64,000 nucleotides of DNA from Jacaranda mimosifolia. Taxonomy: Eukaryota > Streptophyta > Magnoliopsida > Lamiales > Bignoniaceae. The position numbers and the translations under genes are program-made. The notes below the pieces were generated by a model that saw only the letters and a program-made list of their open reading frames with translations, ran no database searches and was not told where the DNA came from. How positions within the stretch are numbered: position 1 is the first letter of the stretch; the number at the start of each line of letters is the position of its first letter. Shown here piece after piece: positions 48,815 through 59,200 of the stretch. The stretch covers positions 4,435,001 to 4,499,000 of the forward strand of contig CM032127.1 in assembly GCA_018894105.1 (NCBI GenBank), read 5' to 3'.

Positions 48815-51388
48815 TCATAAACTTAAAGCGCCCAGAGGAGAACTGCTCTCTTTGAACTTTCCACTTACAAGAATGTCATAAGTTGCGTCATCAGGTGCAA
48901 GACCTCTGTCAAGCATTTCATCATGTAACCTAAAAGCTTCTTGCAAATTACCCTCCCTGAAATATCCAGCAATTAGTGTATTATAAATAAGTACATTAGG
49001 AGTGAAACTCTTTTTAAGCATCTCTTCCAGGAGCTTGCGAGCATTTTCCACTTGTCCTTTATTACAAAGACCACGTACTAAAACAGAGTAAGTAACAACA
49101 TCCGGCAATATATCCTTGGAAAGCATCTCCTGGTACAAATCTGATGCAAGCGATATGTTCCCAACCTTTAGCAGCCCATCAATCAAAGTGGTGTAAGTTG
49201 CCAAATCACATTGAATCCCCTCGCTCTTCATTCTTTCATAAAACTCAAGCGCTGCTTCCATATTATACAAGTCTCTGAAGCCACCAATTATGGAGTTGTA
49301 AACCGCAGTAGTGGGGGATAGACCAACTTCTAGGATTTCATCAAAAAGTTCACAAGCACTCTTCATATCACTTCTTTTGCAAAAGGCATCAATAAGAGCA
49401 TTATATGCAATAACATCCATTTCAATACCTTTAGCACGCATCTCACTTTGCATCTTTAATGCAAGATCAATATTTTGCCTTTTACAAAGCCCATCAATCA
49501 AAGTGGTATAAGTAACAACATCGGGAAAAACTCCAGTTTCACTCATCTCGTTATAAACAGCCAGTGCACAGTTAATATCACCTTCCTTTATAAATCCATC
49601 AATAAGGCTGTTATAAGTCATGCAAATGGGAGTGAAACCCATTGCCACAAACTTTTCCATTCTATCTTTTGCTATACTGGTTTGGCCAGCTTTGCACAAA
49701 CCATTGATGACCGTATTGAATGTGACATCAGTTGGGGCAATCCCCAAGCTAACCATATGGTCGAACTGCTCAATAGCTTTTTCAGTTTCACCTTTCCTGA
49801 AAAATCCATCAACCAATATGCTAAATGTGAAAACATTTGCTTTCAAATTCCTTGCTTCCATTTCAGAAAGTAAGTTTAATGCTACATCCATATTCCCTTT
49901 TCTGCAGTTCCCAAGAATCATATTGTTATAGGAAACCACAGTTGGTTCAACTCCATGATCAATCATCTTAACCCAAATCCTGGAAGCATCGTCTACCCTA
50001 CCTCCTTCACAGAACCAGGATATTAGATTATTGTAAGTGAAAACATCAGCAATGCCATCATTAACAGCCTCCTCAAATAGCTTGGTCGCTTCATCCGTCA
50101 ATTGAGTTTGCAAATACCCTCTAATTAAAGAATTTATGATGTAGACAGTTGGTGGAATACCTATAGATTTCATTCCCATATACAACTCCCTTGCCTTCAC
50201 CATATTTTTATTTAGGCAGCACCCTTCTATGAGGACCGCATAGGTGACTTTGTTTGGCATAAGTCCATCCTCGACAATCTTGTCAAACAATGCCAAAGAG
50301 CTTTGCAGATCACCCTGCTGATAATACCCTTTCATCAAGCTAGTAGCAACCACCAAATTCATGGAGTGTCCACTGTTAATCATCTCATCCTTCAGCCTTA
50401 ATGCCTCCATCATATTCCTCTGCTTAACACAAGTACAAATTACATGCGTAAATGTACCCTCAGAAGGAATCCAACCCCTCTCCTTCATCTCACTCAACAA
50501 GCCACATGCAACATTGCTTTCTAGTTTTATACAAGCAGCCCGAACTGCAGTAGAATAAACAGGAGGATCAAGCTTAATTCCACTGTTCTTTGCCTCCAAA
50601 AAGTACTTTTCAGCCTCTTCCACCTTACCTTCCCTCACACTTGCGCACATCATCATGTACACCGTCGCACGGTCATAACTAAGCTTCTTTGATTCTATCT
50701 CCCTAAACAAGCCATGTGCCTCATCAATCATATTTGCCCTAAGCAACGAATTCAAGAAATTATTCAAAATCAGGACACTCGGCATTATGCCACGAGAAAC
50801 CAATGCATAGAAATAATCTTCTGCATCTCTATAACGTAGAGCCTTAACATATCCATTCAGAAAGTAACTAAAAACCCGCGGCTTCAGCCCAAAACCAAGT
50901 CTTTCCGAACTATTAATCAACCGATCAAGAAGCAGGGCACCCGAGGGAGCAGAATCACCGGACAAGTAATTATTAATCATATTCCTAGCCACACCATGAT
51001 GGTTCCGGGAACTTACAAGAATGTGAAGCAACACTAAGAATGAATCCCCAATTTCTCGGACAAAACCGCGCTGTTTCTCGACCCATTTGAAATACTCAAG
51101 AGCTGAAAGAGGGTCATTTATGTGAGATAAAAGGGTATCCACAACATGGATTTGGCTTAATCGGGTGTTCTCTGAAATGGGTTTTTGAAAAGTTTGAATC
51201 TCGATTGAGTTTTGGGATTCTGAAGCTGTGTTTGCTTGAACAGAATCAGAGTTTGGGAGGAATTCCCTACTAATTTCTTTGACGGGAGAAGAAGAAGATG
51301 CAGATGATAAACACTTGCAAAGTGTTAGTGAAAAGAGCAGTCTTGGAGGAACTGATGAAGAAGAAGAAAAGGAGACCGAAGACCTCAT
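48815..51388 (-). CDS. P-class pentatricopeptide repeat protein, probably mitochondrial
   Basis: A single 857-residue frame starts at ATG 51388. The N-terminus is Ser/Arg-rich with few acidic residues (MRSSVSFSSSSSVPPRLLF), typical of organelle targeting. From about residue 170 to 850 it is a run of about 19 35-residue PPR motifs, for example VVTYTTLIDGLCKRQNID and VFTYNNLISWFCEGGRVD. There are no E, DYW or SMR domains, so it is P-class. Family knowledge: such proteins bind organelle RNA in a sequence-specific way and act in processing, stability or translation. It resembles Arabidopsis At3g54980-type proteins (from memory, moderate confidence). The lack of introns is normal. The RNA target is unknown. 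Confidence 0.94.
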   Translation of the reverse strand: MRSSVSFSSSSSVPPRLLFSLTLCKCLSSASSSSPVKEISREFLPNSDSVQANTASESQNSIEIQTFQKPISENTRLSQIHVVDTLLSHINDPLSALEYFKWVEKQRGFVREIGDSFLVLLHILVSSRNHHGVARNMINNYLSGDSAPSGALLLDRLINSSERLGFGLKPRVFSYFLNGYVKALRYRDAEDYFYALVSRGIMPSVLILNNFLNSLLRANMIDEAHGLFREIESKKLSYDRATVYMMMCASVREGKVEEAEKYFLEAKNSGIKLDPPVYSTAVRAACIKLESNVACGLLSEMKERGWIPSEGTFTHVICTCVKQRNMMEALRLKDEMINSGHSMNLVVATSLMKGYYQQGDLQSSLALFDKIVEDGLMPNKVTYAVLIEGCCLNKNMVKARELYMGMKSIGIPPTVYIINSLIRGYLQTQLTDEATKLFEEAVNDGIADVFTYNNLISWFCEGGRVDDASRIWVKMIDHGVEPTVVSYNNMILGNCRKGNMDVALNLLSEMEARNLKANVFTFSILVDGFFRKGETEKAIEQFDHMVSLGIAPTDVTFNTVINGLCKAGQTSIAKDRMEKFVAMGFTPICMTYNSLIDGFIKEGDINCALAVYNEMSETGVFPDVVTYTTLIDGLCKRQNIDLALKMQSEMRAKGIEMDVIAYNALIDAFCKRSDMKSACELFDEILEVGLSPTTAVYNSIIGGFRDLYNMEAALEFYERMKSEGIQCDLATYTTLIDGLLKVGNISLASDLYQEMLSKDILPDVVTYSVLVRGLCNKGQVENARKLLEEMLKKSFTPNVLIYNTLIAGYFREGNLQEAFRLHDEMLDRGLAPDDATYDILVSGKFKESSSPLGALSL

Positions 51389-51430
51389 CGTCCCTATTGG
51401 TTTTCCGCTGAAAGAAGAGTGAGGGAAAAC

Positions 51431-51438
51431 CTATATAA
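51431..51438 (-). promoter_or_regulatory. Candidate TATA box of the PPR gene
   Basis: The minus strand reads CTTATATAGG about 45 bases before the ATG. That would give a leader of only 10-20 bases, so the motif may be fortuitous. Confidence 0.3.
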
Positions 51439-51578
51439 GCCCTAGTAACCTTTGCCACGATTTTTATATTATACTAAAAATAAATAATTGTACATATATT
51501 CCCAGAATTATTAATAACTTGCAGTTGATAGAACGGGACCAAATAATTGCACCATGTAGTGCCATGGTAATGTTAAGT

Positions 51579-52308
51579 ATTGTGGGCACTGTTTTCAAAA
51601 TTGGATCGGACAAAGAATCGATGATTTTACTGGTTACTGGTTTAATCAGTTCAATCGGTAATCGGTATGACATCATAATGACGTAATAATTATATTTAAT
51701 TTTATAAAAATATATAATATTTTAATATTAACAAAAAATAAAACTTTCAAGTGATATAGAAAGAATATTATTTGAAAAAAATTCAACTTACTTATTTTTA
51801 CGTATGTTTTTTAGAAAATAATACTATTTCACAATTAGTCAACTATAAATAAATAAAAAATAATGTTTCACATTAATAAAAGTAATCATTTGTTTCATGC
51901 TTCAACTTCAAGTACAAATAAATTCTTCTACGCTAAATATTCAACATAATTTAAGAGAAATTAAACAAAACAAAATAACAAATTAAACATAAACATTCAC
52001 ATATAACTACCACTTCATTAAATATCAAGAAAATAAATTCATATTTCAAAAAATTACATGTCCAAAATCTTTAATTATCATTTTCAATTCATAATTTCTC
52101 TTTTCTTTTTTACTTTTTCTTTTTTTTTAAAGTAATTTTTTAAATTTTCAAAAAAAAAAAAAATAGTGAACGGGTCAAAAACCGGTTCAAGCGGTTTTTG
52201 ATCAGTTTTCGCCGGTTTTGACCGATTTTGAACGGCACCGGTTTTCAAGCATCAACCGGACCGGATTGGCCACCGGTCCGATCCGATTTTCAAAACACTG
52301 ATTGTGGG
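51579..52308. mobile_element. hAT MITE with perfect 8-bp target duplication
   Basis: The element runs 51587-52300 (714 bp), flanked by ATTGTGGG on both sides (51579-51586 and 52301-52308). The ends CACTGTTTTCAAAATTGGAT and (inverted) CAGTGTTTTGAAAATCGGAT form inverted repeats. The right half is dense in CCGGTTTT/GACCG motifs (52180-52285). It lies about 200 bases upstream of the PPR start codon. Confidence 0.9.
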
Positions 52309-52437
52309 GCTTGTACGTGAGTTGAAGGGTTGCTCCCATCGATCGAACAACGGTCAAGCATGGGGTAATTGTAAGGGTGTGGATCGAATCCAACAATTAA
52401 AATGAGGCACTTGAGGCTTGTTGAGGTGGTTTCTAAT

Positions 52438-54286
52438 TAAAATTAAGGATGAATTACAGTTATCCTCTGAGGTTTAGCGTAATTACAAAAAAGCTCTCGT
52501 TGTTTTGAAAATTACAAATACTCCCCTGAACTTAATCGGCATCCAACATTTCAGCCTAACCATTGGGGTTTTACTGTACAGCCGTTAAATTTTTTTGGTA
52601 AAATTCTAAAAATGCCCTTAGGCTAACTGATGGCATCTTTGACCTGGTTGGACTTTTTTTAGTGGACAAAAATACCCTCAAGGGTGGTATTGTAAGATTT
52701 TGAATTGGTTAAAAGTGTATTTGTTATTTTTTTTTTTATTTGAGGTCTTAAATGTAATAAAACAAAGAAGAATACAGGGTGAATTTAAAATAGTAAATGT
52801 ATTTAAGATAATTTAATTATATTCAATTTAATTTAATAAATAATAAAAATTAAAAATATAAATCAAATCTATCATCTTGAACATATAATTTTAATAATTG
52901 AAATGATATATTCAATAGTATTAAAAATAATAAGCATATCTAAAATAATTAAATTAAATTTATATCATTAAAATATAACATATTAGATTATGTTAAATAT
53001 AAATTTATATTATTAAAATTATCTTATAATATTAAAATAGTAATATATATATATAATATTTTAATTGAGTTCAATTCAATTTAACTAAAAAGTAAAATAA
53101 GTAAAAAACTAAAATAAATTAAATCTATCATGATAATATATTTTTAATAATTTTTAAAATTCAAAAATAATAATGACATGTAACACCCCTAGATTTGGCA
53201 TTTTAGAAAGTAAGATTTAAAAATTAAAATATTTATTCGACGGGAAATTTGGGGCTCAAAACACAAATAAGAAAGGACTTGATTGTAAGAATTTTGAAAG
53301 TTTTGGTGGTCAACAAAATTAATTTTGATCAACCGGGTCAATAGAGTCATTAACGAGTTTGAGGACTTAATTGAAATTGAGGGAAAAAAATTTGGGGTCA
53401 ATGTAAGGCACTTAAAGAGTTAAAAGGAATCAATTGAAATTTAAGAGGAAGTATTGGGGGTGGAAATTACAATTTCGAAGAGTTGAAAAATATATACACA
53501 AGAGCCCTCCTATTGTATCAAATCCTTCCATGCTTACCGTCACTATCCTCTCCGACCAGCACCTCTCCGATGTTGGAAAAACTAGCAACCAAGTAACCAT
53601 TCTCTTTCCTTCATCACAAGAAACACATCGGTACCAATTTTGACTAGAAACAACCAGCGACTCGCCAGAAATTAAGCTCCGAACGGAGCCTCTGGCGGCG
53701 GTGACGGGTTGCTTAGTTCCGGCGATGGAAACTCATAAACAAGGAGTGGGTTTTGATGGACTCGATGAAAGGAGTGTAATGGTGGTTTCAATTTTGTGAT
53801 TTGACCAACGGAGAAGGAGAATGGTAGGTGGAGGCGTGCGGTAGAGTTGAGCGATTTTGCTTGAAATTGGCCAATGAAGTGAAAGGGAAAGTTGAAATTG
53901 ATTTGGGGGTCTGATAGAGCGCAACAAGGCACACCTTCTGGCGGTAGCAAAACCCAGCTCCGGTGGAGGCGCATGGTGGCTGTTTGGTGAGCAGCGGCAG
54001 CGGTCCAATGGAAATTGAGAGTGATAAAAATATATCAAATAAACCCTTGTAAATTCAAAAACATTACAAATAGGTCCAAGGATATTTTTGTCTTTTGATA
54101 TTTCTAATCAATTTTCTTTTTTTTAAAATTTTTAATGGAAGGGCATTTTGGTCATTTTATACTTTCCGTTAGCATTACATTTAGGTCCCAAAGTTCAGGG
54201 AGGTATTTGTAATTTTCAAAACAACAAGGGTTTTTTTGTAATTACACCAAACCTCAGGGAGTAGCTGTAATTCACCCTAAAATTAA
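52438..54286. mobile_element. Mutator-like element (TIR-MULE), non-autonomous, perfect 9-bp duplication
   Basis: The element runs 52447-54277 (1831 bp), flanked by TAAAATTAA at 52438-52446 and 54278-54286. Inverted repeats of about 90 bp begin GGATGAATTACAGTTA and (inverted) GGGTGAATTACAGCTA and run through GAAAATTACAAATAC to CTGAACTT. No MURA transposase is visible. A GC-richer core (about 53500-54010) contrasts with the AT-rich surroundings and could be captured host DNA. Confidence 0.9.
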
Positions 54287-55430
54287 TTTGTGAATAAAAA
54301 AATAATAGAATAATAACTAAAATATGTATGAAAGTATACCTCAAAATTTTGCCAGATGGTGGTATTTATAGTGAATCACTTGAGTTGCCAAGGGAAAGTC
54401 AAAATAATCATCTACTCCCTATTATTGAGTATGACTTGATGTGTTTATGGAGACATAAGAGGTTTTTTGGTGCTTGTCAATTATCATACTTTATGTTGAT
54501 TGAAAATATGAAGCAAATCTTCTATATTTAATGCTATCAAGATTAGCTGATGACACATTTAATGTAGATAGAATGTTGCTTCAGCGGCATTTAATGTGGA
54601 TGTGACAAGTTGAATGTAAACAAGAAGTGCATTAAATGCAAAGCCTTGGAGCAAGCAACACAGGTCGAGCTAATCGAACATATCATCTTTGTGAACCTCT
54701 TCCTTTTGTGATAAATACCTCGGATGAGGTCAAGGGAGTCAACTCTACCTATATCATCACAACAATAAGAAAAAATGCAAAAAAAGATAGTTGTTAGTTG
54801 AGATACTTGAAGAATACAGTGTCGATATTTTTTTACGCAATCTCTATTTAAATATTATGACGGTTGGATGATAAAATTAAATAGATTCATAAATATACAA
54901 AATGTACTTATTGTAATATGTTGAACAATTATTCCTCAAAAAATAAAAGGATTAAAATCTTTTAATGACCATGAACGTAAAAGTTTTACCTTTTTATTAC
55001 TACTTGAGGTTGAACACTCATGTTCTAAGATATATATATATATATATAAATTAATAATATACTAATTATATATATATAAATAAATTGATAAAGTAATAAG
55101 GGAGAATGAAAATTTATTTTTGAAAAATATTTCAAAATTCAATTGTTGAATGTGTTCAGTTTCCAGAAAATGAAAATGCATGATTATAAATAACACCATA
55201 CCTATCGTTACTTTCTTATCTAAAATTTTTGTTATCAAATAATAATACACTACATATTATTAGGTTGACTTTTATAGCACAATAGACTTAAATGATACAG
55301 TTCTATGTTTCTATCATTATTGATGCAAATAAAAGAAGCATGCCAATCATACATCTATCCAGGGTCAATAAAGTAAATTCGACCTGATGTACGTTTAATA
55401 GTAGTGTATGTCTAGGTTTTTCCCACAGTC
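54287..55430. other. Intergenic, no gene seen
   Basis: AT-rich with a TA microsatellite near 55031-55050. A 67-codon ORF at 54328-54531 has no recognised family. Confidence 0.4.
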
Positions 55431-56237
55431 ACACTGTTCTCGCGCACTCTCTCATCGTCACATTTCTGTGGAGAGGAGAAGAGCTGCTCTTTCAGCTGAC
55501 TCATTTCTCAGGTGCTCAAGACCCTAGTCCTGAAAGCATCTTATCTGACCAATTCTCTTTCTAATCTTTGTAAGATTGTTCACACTGGAATTTTCGGTGT
55601 TTGATTTATTGTTTGGCATGCTTTTCGGTTTGGTTTTTTGCGGGTTCTGGGGTGTAATCGAAGTTCTGTTGCTAATAAATTTAGACTCTTTTTTCTCTCT
55701 CTCTCTCTCTCTTTTTTTTTTTTGTTGTTGTTGTTGTTGTGGTTAATGATTGTAACTAATCTTGAAGTAGTCCATAATTTTGGAGAGAGAAAAAACTTTT
55801 GCTAGGGTTTAGGGTTTCAGATATGTTTCTTAATTTGACAGTTTTTGGGAGTTTGTTTATGCATTGTTCTCTGAAAATGGATATAAACATTGGGGTGGTT
55901 TGCTGGTGGGTTTGGTGAAGGAGTTCTTCTTCTTCTTCTTCCTCCTCCTCCGTCTCCTCCTCATTTTGCGAGACAAATTCAATTATTGAGAAATTATTGA
56001 TTGCACAAGATATGAAATTGATACAGCTTGAAGATCTTTCGCCCACTTTCATGAATTTTGGCTTTTGCGCTTTTTTTTGGATCCAATTGTTGAAATTGAT
56101 ATTGATTGTGTGCTTATTGTTGGACATTTTTCTTGATAATTACTTCAGCAGAAGTTATGTATGAATTTTCTGACATGGTTTTGCTAGTTACATTGACAGA
56201 CATTATTAGTGTTAGTGTGAATTAGTGACGTTGAAGC
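55431..56237 (+). other. Probable 5' UTR and 5'-UTR intron of the SR-cyclophilin gene
   Basis: About 55431-55520 is pyrimidine-rich leader-like sequence (TCTCGCGCACTCTCTCATCG), followed by a GT-rich stretch and a CT/TTG microsatellite (55689-55741). An AG before 56238 could close an intron. Exact borders cannot be set without transcripts. Confidence 0.4.
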
Positions 56238-59200
56238 ATGGAGAAAATTAATAGAAGGAGACCATTAGTGTTTTTTGATGTATCGATTGATGGAGATCCT
56301 GTTAAGAGGATGATTTTTGAGGTACCTTGTATTGTTCATAACTTTATCACTTTGAAGTTAAAATCTCACTTAAAGCTTAACTTCATTTTAATATATTGCA
56401 CCATTCATTAAATTGGTTTTGATCCTATGTCATCTTTTGTTCATGCATTCCAGCTCTTCACTGATGTTGCTCCCAAGACAGCTGAAAATTTTCGTGCGCT
56501 TTGTACAGGTAACTTTGTCTTTCTTCCATTTGCAGTTTATATTTAAACCCTATCGCTTTGTGATCTCTTCTTTTTGTTTTATCGCACCCTTGTTTATGTG
56601 GTTTTATCTTGAGTTCCAGAATCTTTTATAAGCTTTTCCCATCATTGTTCTTAAAAGTTAAAGCTCAGACTTAGGTTAAAGAATGGTGAGGCTATTTTTC
56701 CATAAAACCCATTTTTTAACGAGCTTGTTATCGTAAAATGTTCATAAGTTTTCTTGAGAATATCCACTTGATTCTTTGACATTCTTGGATCCTATCCCCT
56801 TTCTATTATGATATATTTGTAATTCATGATCTCATATGTCGTGATTGTCTATTTTTCAGGAGAAAAAGGTATCAGCAATAAAACTGGGAAGCCACTACAC
56901 TACAAAGGAACCTTTTTTCATCGTATCATCAAAGGATATCTAGCTCAGGTATGTTGCCCACTTTTTCTGTTGTGTTAGGCAAATGTATGAGGCTATGGGC
57001 TCATATGATTCCTCAGGCCATATATTTTTGGTTGAGCTCAATGAGATGGTCTTTGTCTTTTAGTCAGTTATCCTTGTTTATCCTGTGACAGGGCTGATGG
57101 TCACGCTGCTTTTCTTGTGATGTAGTTTTAAGGTTGTGCATACGAAATTGTTTATTCTTAAGATTCAGTGAACCTTGCTGTGAACAGCTCTATATTAAGT
57201 ATTAGCTTCCTGATGAATAGTAATTAACAGCCTTTAACTATTTTTCAGGGAGGGGACTTTCTTCGGAAAGATGGTATGTTACGAGACTGCTGATATTCTA
57301 GTATTCTTGTTTTGGGCTGCTTAACTTGAATTTTATCTTTTACTTTGCAGGTAACTGTGGAGAAAGTATATATGATGGAAAGTTTCCAGGTAACAAACAA
57401 TTTTTACTTAAGTTATCCTTTCTTCTATGGATTTTTATGTAAAATTTGTTATTCTTCTTGGAACTAATAACTATCTGCATAAATACATGAATGTCAAACT
57501 CTGAATCAAGTAGTTGAAGAAAAATTATGAATCCTCAGACCATTTATTTGTTTCTTCATTTTCATTTCTTTTTGTCTTGAGAGCAAGTGGATTTCCTTTT
57601 CTATTGCCTGTGAAGGTTGTGGCTGACTTTGATCTAATTCTCGCTGCGTTGGAGCTTCAATCCAAATGATATTGGAACAATTGTTTTCTCTCACAATGGT
57701 AGGAAATCTAAATGTTTTGCCTGCCTTGTATGTGTGCTGGGTTGTGGTTTTAAATATTATTGAAACATAGATCTATTTTGGGTTTCGAATATCCTCTTCC
57801 TGTCTACTACATGAATAAGTATTTTAGTCCATAATCATGGACTCCCTTTTCTACTTTATCCTGCTTCATCCTTGTATGATTTCTGGTATCTTCATGTGTG
57901 GTTGACAAAAGTTGATATGTTACTTGAAAGTTGAGACACAAAGGGTTTTTTTATATTGTTTTGGGTGTTTTGAGGGAAAATATTTTGAGAGATGGTATTC
58001 TGGGAATTGGGAAATATGATGGGTGTTTGGTTTTGTTTTAGGAGGTGGTTAGAGATTGTTTTGGGTGACAAAAATATGTTTGGTTTTGTTTTGGGAGGAG
58101 ATAATTTTTTACTGTAGATGCCGAATTACTAAGGTAATGTTTGGATATGAATTATATGTTTTGGGAGAATGAGTTTTAGGAGTGAGGTTGGGGAATGTGA
58201 TGTATGTTTATGTTTTGGAAATAGTTAGAAAATTGTTTTGGGGAGTTTTGGTATATTTGTTTATGTTTTGGAAGGAGACAATTTCTACTGTAGCAGTCAA
58301 ATCAATGATTTTTCTGATGGGTTTTTGGGGTGAAAATGGAATTGAATAATATATTTTATTGTAAAAATAATAATAAAATATATAATATATATGTATGTGA
58401 TGATTGGATATGATTTTTTTAATTGTAAAAATAATGATAAAATATTATGATATGTATATGTATGTATATGGAGTTTTTGGTAATAAGCCAATTGATTTGA
58501 AGGAGTATTTTGGGAATTAGTATGTTTTGTTTTGGCAAAAAAGTGGTACATATGTTTGGTTATATTTTGCCTAAGTGAATTTGTTTTGGCAAAATGTAAC
58601 CAAACATAGCCTAAAGTTTTTGTTGGGGGTGAAATTGTCTCTTTAAATTAATATTTTTTGCAGGTATAGTTTTAACGAGTGTAAGGGATTTGTATGTTTC
58701 TTTTTAAGGTTTATTGTATATATACATAATGATTATTTACTTTTTTTGGTGTGTGTGTGTGTGTGGTTTTTTTTTTTTTTTTGTTGGGGGGGGGGGGGTG
58801 TTGGTTGGGGTGGGGGCGGACAGAATTAGGGTTAGTGGAGTGAGGGTATTTTGGGGATGGTGTATTTATTTTGGATTGTAGCCTTGGGGAATGCGCCATT
58901 ACGTTTGGCATTGTTTCCCTGGTTGGAAATACATTCTGGGGATAAAATATCAATCAAAGCCAAAGCAATTTCCATGGAGTAGTTTCAGCTATTTTTGCTA
59001 GAATTGTACTACTTTAATGAGCTGTTTTTTATGGTTGGCTGGTCAGAAGTCTATGTTCATGTTGTAGTATGAGAAGCCTACCGACAAAAGTTGAGACCAT
59101 TGCGCAATGCTTTTGTTGATTGGCAGCAATACGAGCTATGAATATATGTTGTTTGTATTCTTTGATGCTGCAAACTATTATATCTGTTTTTCTGTGTTCC

